From positions 1 through 64,000 of the forward strand of contig NZ_FMUJ01000005.1 of assembly GCF_900100965.1 (NCBI RefSeq): 64,000 nt of DNA. Direction: 5' to 3'. The notes under the pieces were generated by a model. The model made no database searches. It was not told the DNA's origin and worked only from the letters and a program-made list of their open reading frames with translations. The DNA is from Variovorax sp. EL159. Its GTDB lineage: Bacteria > Pseudomonadota > Gammaproteobacteria > Burkholderiales > Burkholderiaceae_C. The position numbers and the translations under genes were made by a program. Shown here piece after piece: positions 50,606 to 58,807 of the stretch; the first letter of the stretch is position 1, and every line of letters begins with the position of its first letter.

Positions 50606-50620
50606 GGGTGGTAGGGAAAT

Positions 50621-52195
50621 TCAGAGGCGTGGCGCTGGCGGCTTGCCCAGCAACTGCTCGATCGCGAGGCCGATAGCCAGCAGCCGCCGGTCGCTGCCCA
50701 GCGGGCCGTCGATCTCCAGGCCCACCGGCAGGCCGCCCGCCGTCATACCGGCGGGTTGCGCGAGGCCCGGAATGCCAGCGTTGCTGCCGGGATCGACATT
50801 GCGGATCAGCACCTGGAAGAGCGCGGCCGGGCCACCGGGTTGCGGCACGCCGTTGATTTCCACCTTGCCGGTGAAGGCCGGGTCGATCGGGGGCGGTGCG
50901 ATAGGGCAGGTCGGGAACAGCACGCCTTCGACGGCATGCTTCGCGAAATAGTCCTTGTAGAGCGCGATGAGCTTTGGCCGGTGCACCTGGATCGCCTCGT
51001 CGTAGGCCGCTTTGGGCATGGCCTTGGCGATGTCGAAGATGCCCTTCACGTCGGGGCTCTGGACCTGCGCGATCACCTCGTCAAGCGTGAGCCGAAGGCC
51101 TTCTTCCTTCAGGTACGCCGTGAGGTCGCGGCGATAGAACTCGTAGAGCGCGACCGGCATCGAGACGCGCTCGTTGAGCTCGGGCACGCCTTGCAGGTCA
51201 GCTTCGACGAACACCACGCCAGCTTCGCGCAACTTGCGCACGGCGGTGTTCATCACCGCCTCGACTTCAAGGTCGAGGTTCTCCCAGAAATAGGCATGGG
51301 GCAGGCCGAGCCGGAGGCCGGCGAGCTTGGCGGAGGTGAGTGGGTGTGTCGGTTCACCGGTGACTACAGCATCGAGCAGCACCACATCGGCCACCGTGCG
51401 CGCCATCGGGCCTGGCGTGTCGCGCGTTCGTGAGATCGGCACGATGCCTTCGCCCGGATAGCGCCGTTCCGCGCCGCCATTGCCTACTGAGGGCCGCAAG
51501 CCCACAAGTCCGCAGAATGACGCCGGATGCCGCACGGACGCGCCAGTATCGGTGCCCAGCCCTGCCGGTGCGATGCGTGCCGCGATACCCGATGCGGTGC
51601 CGCCGGACGAGCCGCCTGGAATGCGGGTGGTGTCGTACGGGTTCTTCACGAAGCCGAAGGCCGTATTACTCGAGGTGCTGCCGAAGGCCAGCTCATGTAG
51701 ATTGGCCTTGGCGAGCACGATGGCGCCCGCGCGGAGCAGCGGCTCTAGCACCGGCGCGTTCTTTTTCGGCACGGAGTCTTTCAGCGCCGGTGTGCCGGCC
51801 GTGGTACGGATGCCCTGCGTGTCGATGTTGTCCTTGATATAGAGCGGCAGGCCGGCCAGTGGTCCGAGCTTGTTGCCGCGCGCTCGCGCTGCGTCCACGG
51901 CACGGGCCGCCTTGAGTGCGCCGGCGGCGTTGAGCGTGATCCAGCTATTGAGCGAGTGCAGCGCATCTGCGCGTGCCAGCAGGGCATGCACGTAGGCCTC
52001 GGAGGTCAGCGCGCCGCGCTCGAAAGCAGCGAGTGCCTCGACTGCGGTGAGTTCAGACATCTCGGCGGCCGACATTCCAGCGGCTGACTTCTTCGGCAAC
52101 TCGCCGCCTGCGAGTGCGGGGCCAGCGGTTACGGCGAGCGAAGCACCGGCTGCCTTCAGGAAGCCCCGGCGGTCGTGAGGTGTGGTTTTGTGCAT
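50621..52195 (-). CDS. Tat-exported amidase (amidase signature family)
   Basis: 524 residues. The N-terminus has a Tat-like signal (DRRGFLKAAGASLAVTAGPALA). The amidase-signature triad is Lys121 (LYIKDN), Ser196 (PGGSSGGTASG) and Ser220 (GTDTGASVRHP); spacings of 75 and 24 match the family. It therefore should hydrolyse an amide in the periplasm, possibly releasing an acid taken up with the help of the TctC-type receptor, whose gene ends 14 bp upstream. Confidence 0.9.
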   Translation of the reverse strand: MHKTTPHDRRGFLKAAGASLAVTAGPALAGGELPKKSAAGMSAAEMSELTAVEALAAFERGALTSEAYVHALLARADALHSLNSWITLNAAGALKAARAVDAARARGNKLGPLAGLPLYIKDNIDTQGIRTTAGTPALKDSVPKKNAPVLEPLLRAGAIVLAKANLHELAFGSTSSNTAFGFVKNPYDTTRIPGGSSGGTASGIAARIAPAGLGTDTGASVRHPASFCGLVGLRPSVGNGGAERRYPGEGIVPISRTRDTPGPMARTVADVVLLDAVVTGEPTHPLTSAKLAGLRLGLPHAYFWENLDLEVEAVMNTAVRKLREAGVVFVEADLQGVPELNERVSMPVALYEFYRRDLTAYLKEEGLRLTLDEVIAQVQSPDVKGIFDIAKAMPKAAYDEAIQVHRPKLIALYKDYFAKHAVEGVLFPTCPIAPPPIDPAFTGKVEINGVPQPGGPAALFQVLIRNVDPGSNAGIPGLAQPAGMTAGGLPVGLEIDGPLGSDRRLLAIGLAIEQLLGKPPAPRL

Positions 52196-52209
52196 CGAGT
52201 CTCCGTCTG

Positions 52210-53205
52210 TCAGTCGAGTGAGATGCCGCGCTCGCGAATCAACTTCGCATAGGCGATGCGATCGTCGTTTGCAAGCCGCGCGAATGCGTCGGGGCCGTCC
52301 TGAAGTGGCACGAAACCAAGTTCAATGATCTTGCTGCGCGTGTCGGTCTGCGTCATCACCTGTGCCAGCGCACCGGCGAGGCGAGCCTTCGTATCTAGTG
52401 GCAGAGCAGCGGGGCCGACCAATCCAATCCACGGCGTCGCCTCGAATGCTGGAAAGCCAGATTCCGCAAAGGTTGGCACGCCTGGCAGCGTCGGGTTGCG
52501 CTCACGCGTAGCGATGGCAAGGGGCTTGAGCGTGCCTGCTCGGATGTGCTGCGCGCTGGTGTTCACGTCGATGAACATCAATGGCACGCGGCCACCCAGC
52601 ACGTCCTGCACTGCCGAGCTCGCACCCTTGTATGGCACATGCACCACCTCTACGCCGCTGGCCTGCTTGTAGGCCTCCATGGCGAGGTGCAGCGGGTTGC
52701 CGATCCCTGCCGAGGCATAGGCGTAGGTGCCGGGGCTGGCGCGCAGAAGCGCGGTCAGTTCCTTCAGGTTCGCGGCCTGCACCGACGGGTGCACTACCAG
52801 CAGTAGCGGAATTCGCGCGACCAGCCCGATGTATGCGAAGTCCTTGGCCGGATCGTAGGCCATCCGCTTTTGCAACGCGGGGTTCACTGCGAGCGCGCCC
52901 ACGTCGAGCACACCCACCGTGAGGCCGTCGGGCGTGGCCCTTGCCACCACGTCGGCCGCGATCATCCCCGAGGCGCCAGGTCGATTGTCGACCACCACGG
53001 CCTGGCCCAGCAGCGTGCCCATGCGCTCGGCCACCGCGCGCGACAGAGTGTCGACTGCGCCACCCGGCGAGAAACCGTTGATCAGCCGTACCGTGCGCGC
53101 GGTGTTTGGTGCAGGCGGCGCTGCCTGCGCCAATGCACGGCGAGCGCCCTGCGTGGCCAGAGAAAGCGTGAACAGGGCGGCGGGAAACAGGTGGCGTCGA
53201 TGCAT
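52210..53205 (-). CDS. TctC/Bug-type periplasmic solute receptor
   Basis: 331 residues with a signal peptide (FPAALFTLSLATQGARRALAQ). The mature part shows INGFSPGGAVDTLSRAVAERM, VVVDNRPGASGMIAADVVA and AYASAGIGNPLHLAMEAY, the Bug receptor pattern for carboxylates or amides. No TctA/TctB membrane genes are present, which is normal for this expanded family; the adjacent MFS gene may be the actual importer. Confidence 0.9.
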   Translation of the reverse strand: MHRRHLFPAALFTLSLATQGARRALAQAAPPAPNTARTVRLINGFSPGGAVDTLSRAVAERMGTLLGQAVVVDNRPGASGMIAADVVARATPDGLTVGVLDVGALAVNPALQKRMAYDPAKDFAYIGLVARIPLLLVVHPSVQAANLKELTALLRASPGTYAYASAGIGNPLHLAMEAYKQASGVEVVHVPYKGASSAVQDVLGGRVPLMFIDVNTSAQHIRAGTLKPLAIATRERNPTLPGVPTFAESGFPAFEATPWIGLVGPAALPLDTKARLAGALAQVMTQTDTRSKIIELGFVPLQDGPDAFARLANDDRIAYAKLIRERGISLD

Positions 53206-53220
53206 GGCGGGGCTTTCGTT

Positions 53221-54591
53221 TCAGATAGGTTGCGGAGCGGGCGATGAACCTCGTGAGCGAAACAACATGCGGTACGACGCTGCGAACAGCACCATGCTGC
53301 ACAACGTGGCCGGCAGCGCCACCAGCGCCAATGCCCGGCCCACGGAAATCGGATGGCCGCTGCCGAGCCCGTCGCTGACAGCACCCACCAGCAGCGGCCC
53401 CAGCCCCGCGCCAACCACGCTGAACAACAGCGCCTGCAGCGCCATGCCCTGCGCCCGCATGCGGTTTGGCAGCACGATCTGCGCCGGCACCGGCCCGAGG
53501 CTCATCACGCCGCTCAGGAAGAAGATCGCGCAGCCATACACCGCGAGCGAGGCGGTGTAGCTGACGGCAACGAACAGCCCCAGCACGCTGCCCAGCAGGC
53601 CGATCAGGCAAATGCCCGTCACGCCGTAGACCCGGCGCAGCGGGTTTGCCGGACTGCCCGCGGTGGCCAGCAGCGAGGCCAGCACGGTGCCGCTCGCGCC
53701 GCAGACGATGAAGATCGGTCCGAGCGTCTGGCCTGCGCTGGCCGGCGCGAGGGAGAACAGGCGGATCACGTGTGTCGGAAACCACGCCGCGACGCAGAAG
53801 AACACGATCACCGCGCAGGTCAAGCCAAGCGTACAGACCAAGAAGTAGCCGTGCTCGGTGAACAGCACGTGCACTGTCTCGCGGATGCTGCGCACGCGAT
53901 CGACATCGTCCGCGCGGCCCGACAGCAGCACTGTGCTGCGCCGTGCCGGCTCGCGGATCAGCAGCGCCACCGCGGCCGCCAGCAGCAAGCCTGGCGCTCC
54001 GACCACGAGGAACACGATCCGCCACGGCTCGAGCGCACCCAGCCTGGGCACATCAACCGAGGTGACGTCGCCGAAGTGGCCGAGCACAGCCGCCCCCAGC
54101 ACCAGCGCGAGGCCGCCGCCGATGAAGGGCCCGAGGATGAAGAAGCCCGTGGCCCGTGCGAGCTTGTGCCGCGGAAACAAGTCCGAGAAGATCGACATGG
54201 CTGCCGTCGGCAACCCCGCTTCGCCAATCGCCGTGGCGGCGCGCATGGCGAGCAGGCTGGCAAAGGACTTCACCACTCCCGAGCCCATGGTCGCGAAGCT
54301 CCACAGCCCAACGCAGACCCACGCGATGCGGGCGCGCCGGCCGCTGTCCACCAGCCACGCGATGGGCACGCCCGCCATGGCGTAGAACAAGCCGAAGGCC
54401 AGGCCCTGCAGCAGGCCGATCTGCGTATCGCTCAGGCCCATCGACGCCTTCATTGGCTGTACCAACAGGCTGATCACCTGGCGGTCGATGTACGAGAAGA
54501 CATGGCAGGCAAGGAAGAGGGCGACCACCAGCCAGGGGTAGACGGGAGCGTGGGCGGGCTCAGGGCCGGCGGGTTGTGGGGCGAGTTGCAT
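53221..54591 (-). CDS. MFS transporter
   Basis: 456 residues with about 12 hydrophobic segments. The first helix VALFLACHVFSYIDRQVISLL and the loop after helix 2 (AWLVDSGRRARIAWV) are typical of the spinster-like/anion-symporter group of the MFS. It probably imports an organic acid handled by the operon. It stands between an NTF2-like gene and the TctC receptor gene. Confidence 0.88.
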   Translation of the reverse strand: MQLAPQPAGPEPAHAPVYPWLVVALFLACHVFSYIDRQVISLLVQPMKASMGLSDTQIGLLQGLAFGLFYAMAGVPIAWLVDSGRRARIAWVCVGLWSFATMGSGVVKSFASLLAMRAATAIGEAGLPTAAMSIFSDLFPRHKLARATGFFILGPFIGGGLALVLGAAVLGHFGDVTSVDVPRLGALEPWRIVFLVVGAPGLLLAAAVALLIREPARRSTVLLSGRADDVDRVRSIRETVHVLFTEHGYFLVCTLGLTCAVIVFFCVAAWFPTHVIRLFSLAPASAGQTLGPIFIVCGASGTVLASLLATAGSPANPLRRVYGVTGICLIGLLGSVLGLFVAVSYTASLAVYGCAIFFLSGVMSLGPVPAQIVLPNRMRAQGMALQALLFSVVGAGLGPLLVGAVSDGLGSGHPISVGRALALVALPATLCSMVLFAASYRMLFRSRGSSPAPQPI

Positions 54592-54633
54592 GGAGCTTGT
54601 CTCTTTGTTTTTTTCGCGCGGGCTCAGGTGGCG

Positions 54634-55137
54634 CTAGCGCACGCGCGAGCCCATCTCGCGGTCGGCTGCTGCGCCCTTGATCACCTGCGTCAATTCGTTG
54701 AGCTCGGCGATGCGGCCGTTTTCGATCCGGAAGAAGGCCAGCACCTCGGCCTCCATCGATTCACCGCTGGTCTTGACGATGTGCACGCGGTGGCGGTCAG
54801 CGAGAAGCCCTGGTGTGTAGGCTGCATCGATCACCTCGAAGCGCAACGACTTCGTGGCGCTGCGCAGAAATCCGACATGCGTCAGGAACTCGTCGAAGCG
54901 CAGCGTCTTGCCGTCAACGTTCTGTACGTAGCCTTTCGAGAAATAGCGGCGGATCTGCACGTCGTCGTTGAAGGTGTCGGTGTAGAACTTCTCGACCGCG
55001 CTGCGCAGTGCGGCGCCCCGCAGATCTGTCCAGCTCGTGTCGAATCCCCCGGATGGGTCCGCTTGCGCCGGGGCAATCATCATCAGCGTGATCGGAATGA
55101 GGGCGGCGAATGCGCGCAGCGTGCGATACATGGGCAA
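54634..55137 (-). CDS. Exported NTF2/SnoaL-like protein
   Basis: 167 residues with an N-terminal signal peptide (LRAFAALIPITLMMIAPAQA); ATG 55131 is an alternative start. The mature part (RSAVEKFYTDTFNDDVQIRRYFSKGYVQNVDG, AEVLAFFRIENGRIAELNELTQ) fits a SnoaL-like fold, but here in the periplasm. First gene of the minus-strand operon, divergent from the LysR gene. Confidence 0.78.
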   Translation of the reverse strand: MPMYRTLRAFAALIPITLMMIAPAQADPSGGFDTSWTDLRGAALRSAVEKFYTDTFNDDVQIRRYFSKGYVQNVDGKTLRFDEFLTHVGFLRSATKSLRFEVIDAAYTPGLLADRHRVHIVKTSGESMEAEVLAFFRIENGRIAELNELTQVIKGAAADREMGSRVR

Positions 55138-55214
55138 TCCGTGGGAAGGTGAAACGAATAGCCATGCTCTCCGTTTGCGCTCTTGGATGAAACGGACTCG
55201 GGCACAACACAGAG

Positions 55215-55229
55215 ATAACCAGATGTTAT
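55215..55229. promoter_or_regulatory. LysR-type operator (T-N11-A palindrome)
   Basis: ATAAC-CAGAT-GTTAT is a perfect 5-bp inverted repeat with T-N11-A form, in the 183-bp spacer between the exported NTF2-like gene and the LysR gene, the expected place for the activation box. Confidence 0.65.
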
Positions 55230-55319
55230 TGCTGGTGAGTCGCCCGGCGGCGAGTCTTGGCGCACACTGAGCCAGGCTTTGCCTCCCGAACCCTTCATTT
55301 CACTTCTCCTGCCGGCGCT

Positions 55320-56201
55320 ATGGACACCACAGACCATTCCTTGCGACAGTTCGTGTTTGCCGCGCGTTCCCCCTCACTGCGCAAGGCAGCCGAAACGTTG
55401 GCTATTTCGCAGCCGGCGCTGAGCAAACAGATTCGGCGACTCGAGGAGCAACTCGGCTTCGCGCTGTTCCGGCGGCACGGGCGCGGTATCGCGCTTACTG
55501 CATCGGGCGTCGAATTGCTGGCGCGCCTCGAACCTGCCTTCGACCAGATCGACAGCGCGCTGGCAGCTGCTACTTCCGTCGGCAGATCGACAAACTACCT
55601 GAGCATTTCCACGGTCAACACGCTGGCTGCCTATCTCTTGCCTGACCTTGTCGTCGCTCTGCGCCAGAGTGGGTCATCGGCACGGCTCACCCTGCTGGCG
55701 GCCAGTTCGCAGGAGGTGGTTGAGTCCGTGGTGCGGGGTAAGGCCGACATGGGCTTCGTGTACGACGTGGCGATCGACTCCGAGGAGGTTGAGCGCATCC
55801 TGCTGCTCGACGAACTGCTTGTGGGCTATCGGCTGGCTGGGAGTGGTTCGCCGTGCGAGATTGCTGTGGCTGAACTCGCGAATCTTCCCCTGATCCTGCC
55901 GCCGCATCCCTATGTGCTGCGCCGCATTGTCGAGCGTGAATGTGGTCGTCCGTTGCATCCGGCGATAGAGAGCAATTCGGTGGAACTGACGCTCGATCTC
56001 GTTGCCGCGGATTGCGGCATGGGCATCTTGCCGGCACAGCTGGGTTCAACGATGGTTGACTCGCGTGGCCTTGAGCGCGTACGCATCATTGGTGGGCGCT
56101 TCGAGCGTAAGGTTGCAGTCATTCACCGGCGTCAATGCGGCAACCAGCTGGTCGAGCAGGCGATCGGCATCGCACGAAATCTGGTCGCCTCCGTGAGGTA
56201 G
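55320..56201 (+). CDS. LysR-family transcriptional regulator
   Basis: 293 residues from ATG 55320. The DNA-binding domain is LRQFVFAARSPSLRKAAETLAISQPALSKQIRRLEEQLG and the rest a periplasmic-binding-like effector domain (LLAASSQEVVESVVRGKADMGFVYD). It probably activates the minus-strand operon 55137-48810 through the palindrome at 55215-55229 and represses itself. Confidence 0.9.
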   Translation: MDTTDHSLRQFVFAARSPSLRKAAETLAISQPALSKQIRRLEEQLGFALFRRHGRGIALTASGVELLARLEPAFDQIDSALAAATSVGRSTNYLSISTVNTLAAYLLPDLVVALRQSGSSARLTLLAASSQEVVESVVRGKADMGFVYDVAIDSEEVERILLLDELLVGYRLAGSGSPCEIAVAELANLPLILPPHPYVLRRIVERECGRPLHPAIESNSVELTLDLVAADCGMGILPAQLGSTMVDSRGLERVRIIGGRFERKVAVIHRRQCGNQLVEQAIGIARNLVASVR

Positions 56202-56209
56202 GACTCTTC

Positions 56210-56490
56210 AGCCGTGGCTCTTTCCACCATCCGCATGTGTAACGGGTGTGCTTGAGGGTTTGGCAATCACGGCGGAGTTGGCCTCGCTTGCCGACCTTGC
56301 GCTGCGTGCACTCTCGGCCGACGAGCCTTGACAGCCCAGCACAGATCCGCTGTAAGCGGTCCTTGAGCAGATCTGTGATGCCTTTGGGCGTGCTCGCAAG
56401 GCAGGTCAAGTCGTCTCCATGCCGCGCATCGGCGGACTCATCGAGTTCTAAATCATGGGAATGTTGTCGCCTTCGTCAAATCGTGGGGGT
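56210..56490 (+). pseudogene. Decayed copy of the 3' end of the TetR-family gene
   Basis: Bases from ~56210 follow 47525-47840 closely: CATGTGTAACGGGTGTGCTTG against CATGTGCAATTGGTGTGCTTG, and a shared GCCTCGCTTGCCGAC.TTGCGCTGCGTGCACTCTC (one difference within it), then CAGATCCGCTG.AAGCGG. Similarity continues past the intact stop codon, through GGGAATG and TCGTCAAATCG. The copy has a TGA in place of a Trp codon (56251-56253) plus deletions, and lacks the DNA-binding half. It is therefore a dead fragment left next to the operator of the downstream operon. Nothing else is visible between 56202 and 56515. Confidence 0.85.
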
Positions 56491-56515
56491 AGGAGGAGGG
56501 TGAAGTCACAATGGT

Positions 56516-56554
56516 GTCAAATAATTTGACTGATGTGTGAAATCTGCCTAATAT
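56516..56554 (+). promoter_or_regulatory. Sigma70 promoter with palindromic operator
   Basis: TTGACT (56526-56531), 17 bp, TAATAT (56549-56554) is a near-consensus promoter. GTCAAAT-A-ATTTGAC (56516-56530) is a perfect 15-bp palindrome covering the -35 box. The 19 bases 56523-56541 match 46459-46477 at 15 positions, so the same TetR-type protein probably represses both. Confidence 0.75.
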
Positions 56555-56596
56555 TGCATCCCATCAATGAGGCGCCGTGCGTCGGCGAGACAACAG

Positions 56597-57868
56597 ATGA
56601 GTGCAATAGCTTCTTCCGCCCAGGCCACGGCCGGTTTCCTGAACACAGACTGGAATCCGCGCGACGTGCCGCCCGGCACGATCACCACGAATGTCGTATT
56701 GCGCACGGCAGACAGGGCCGCTACGAGTGGCTCGCTTTACGAGCCTGCGGTGCCGAGCGACACCGTCGTTTGCGTGATGCATCCGCGCGAGTTCATGGCC
56801 TGTCACTACCTGATTCCGGACATCGTCGAGGCCGGCTATGCGGCTTGGTCGCAGGCCCCTCGCTCGGTCGGCAACGACCTGCGGCTCGAACACGAATTCG
56901 CGCTGCACGATGTGGCGGCAGGGCTTTCCCACTTGAAGTCGCGCGGCTTCCGCCGCATCGTGCTGCTCGGCAATTCCGGCGGTGCGGGACTCTATGCCTT
57001 CTATGCCCAACAGTCCGCGCTCACAGGGGTACAGCGCGTGGCCAAGACGCCCGGTGGCAAGCCCACGCAATTGGCCGAGCTCGAGATGCCAGCAATCGAT
57101 GGCTTGGTGTTTGTTGGTCCGCACCCCGGGCAGGGCGCACTTCTCATGAACTGCATCGACCCCTCCGTCGTGGACGAGTCAGATGCGTTGTCGGTCGATC
57201 CTGCATTGGATCCGTTGAATCCGGCCAATGGCTACGCAGGGTCGACGGACACGCGATACGAGGCCGCCTTTGTTGAGCGCTATCGCATTGCGCAGCGCGA
57301 ACGCGTAGCCCGCATCGACGCCAGGGCGCGCGAGCTGATCGAGCGCCGTCTCGCGGCGCGCCAGCGCGTCAAGGCTGCGGGGGCTTCCGCCGCCGCAGAG
57401 GATCGCCGTATCGCTGCCCACACGCCCATCATCAACGTCTGGCGTACTGACGGAGATCTGCGCTGCTTTGACCTCTCGCTCGATGCCTCGGATCGCAAGT
57501 TCGGCTCGCTCTGGGGCGCGGATCCTTATGCCTCGAATTACGGCGCGGTGGGCTTCGCCCGCCAATGCACGCCGGAGAGCTGGCTTTCGACCTGGTCGGC
57601 ACTGTCTTCCAATGCCAGCCTGGCGAAGACGGCAGCGGCCATCACGCAGCCTGTATTGATCGTCGAATACACCGGCGACCAAGCTTGCTTCCCTGGTGAC
57701 GTGAGTCACATCGTCGATGCGATCGCCTCCACCACGAAACGGCACGAACGCGTCCGAGGCGATCACCATGGCCGTGCGCTCTCGGCAGTTGAGGAGCCCG
57801 GCCGCCTAGCTGCGGGCCGCTTGCTCTCGGAATGGTTGCAGCAGACCTTCCCCGCGAACCCCCTTTAA
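56597..57868 (+). CDS. Alpha/beta hydrolase fold protein, first gene of the maleate-forming operon
   Basis: 423 residues from ATG 56597 (ATG 56567 is an alternative). The nucleophile elbow is GNSGG with Ser127; an acid in EYTGDQACFPGD and His in RGDHHGRAL could complete the triad. It is longer than common esterases because of an inserted helical region (~200-280). In the operon it might hydrolyse a ring-opened product such as an acylpyruvate or formylamide to maleate, but that is inference. Relatives are generally annotated only as alpha/beta hydrolases. Confidence 0.8.
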   Translation: MSAIASSAQATAGFLNTDWNPRDVPPGTITTNVVLRTADRAATSGSLYEPAVPSDTVVCVMHPREFMACHYLIPDIVEAGYAAWSQAPRSVGNDLRLEHEFALHDVAAGLSHLKSRGFRRIVLLGNSGGAGLYAFYAQQSALTGVQRVAKTPGGKPTQLAELEMPAIDGLVFVGPHPGQGALLMNCIDPSVVDESDALSVDPALDPLNPANGYAGSTDTRYEAAFVERYRIAQRERVARIDARARELIERRLAARQRVKAAGASAAAEDRRIAAHTPIINVWRTDGDLRCFDLSLDASDRKFGSLWGADPYASNYGAVGFARQCTPESWLSTWSALSSNASLAKTAAAITQPVLIVEYTGDQACFPGDVSHIVDAIASTTKRHERVRGDHHGRALSAVEEPGRLAAGRLLSEWLQQTFPANPL

Positions 57869-57900
57869 AACCGAACTGCCCCGAACTTGGAGATCGCTTC

Positions 57901-58782
57901 ATGTCTGCTTCGAATCTGCCCGCGCTGACGCTGCGCGGCGTCGACCATACGGCCCGCCCCACCTGGAAACTGCGCGAGACCATCGACTTCTATCGAGATA
58001 AGCTTGGCTTGCCGCTGATCCACGTCATCTCGGCACGCGGCTGGGGGCCGGCCACGCATCCCGACTTCCTGCACTTCTTCTTCGACAGCGGGAATGGCAG
58101 CACGATCGCCTTCTTCTACTACCTCGGCAGCGATCAACCGGCTGCCCTTGAAGGTCGCGCGGCAATGAGGCCAGTGCCGGAAGACCATGTATTCGATGCC
58201 ACTCACACCGCGTGGCTGGTCGATAGCGCGGAGTCATTGCACGCCTGGAAAAAGCGACTCGAGGCCCAAGGGCTGAACGTATCGACCGAGACGCGCCACG
58301 AGGTGATCGAATCGATCTACGTGCGCGATCCGAACGGCTATTTTGTTGAGTTCACCCATAAGCTGCGCCCGTTGGAGGACGTCGATGCGATCGATGCCGC
58401 GCTCACGCTTCAGGCCGCAATCGAGGTCGAGGACGCGGCCGCAAGCGCTGGCAGACGCGTCACTGCGATCGATGAAATCTGGGCCCGCAAGGCCGCTCTG
58501 CTGGACCGGCGAGATGGTCGCCAAGGTGGTGGCATCCGCATCTACGTGCCCAAGGTGGATGAGTTCGCGGCAATCGTGAAGGATGCGGCTGCGCGCGGCG
58601 ATTGTCGTGTTAACTCGATCGAAGGGTACGACCGGATCGAAGCCAGTGGCCCACTGGAGTTCCAGCGCGAAGTGCTGGGACTAAAGCCGGCGGTCTGGTA
58701 CGGACTTTTCACCGGCGGTGTTCATGGTCGCATCGAAGTACTGGATCGCGACCGGGTGGTCATTGCGCCATTGCACGCCTGA
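57901..58782 (+). CDS. VOC-superfamily metalloprotein (glyoxalase/dioxygenase-like)
   Basis: 293 residues. Vicinal-oxygen-chelate motifs: LTLRGVDHTARPTW (His16), DATHTAWLV (His102) and NGYFVEFTH (Glu150), a complete His-His-Glu metal site with the spacing of extradiol dioxygenases and glyoxalases. A C-terminal region (~225-290) resembles a second, metal-free unit. In an operon without a known ring-cleaving enzyme it is the best candidate for a para-diol (gentisate- or hydroquinone-type) dioxygenase. 32 bp separate it from the hydrolase gene. Confidence 0.8.
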   Translation: MSASNLPALTLRGVDHTARPTWKLRETIDFYRDKLGLPLIHVISARGWGPATHPDFLHFFFDSGNGSTIAFFYYLGSDQPAALEGRAAMRPVPEDHVFDATHTAWLVDSAESLHAWKKRLEAQGLNVSTETRHEVIESIYVRDPNGYFVEFTHKLRPLEDVDAIDAALTLQAAIEVEDAAASAGRRVTAIDEIWARKAALLDRRDGRQGGGIRIYVPKVDEFAAIVKDAAARGDCRVNSIEGYDRIEASGPLEFQREVLGLKPAVWYGLFTGGVHGRIEVLDRDRVVIAPLHA

Positions 58783-58807
58783 GCGATGCGTCGAAGAGGA
58801 GACAAGA

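Noticed and set aside
52502..54025. A 507-codon minus-strand frame across the TctC and MFS genes
   Set aside because: It lies in another frame of two well-supported genes and its protein is Arg/Gly/Ala-rich without motifs.
53353..55152. A 599-codon plus-strand frame opposite the MFS gene
   Set aside because: Antisense shadow with a composition typical of reversed GC-rich coding DNA.
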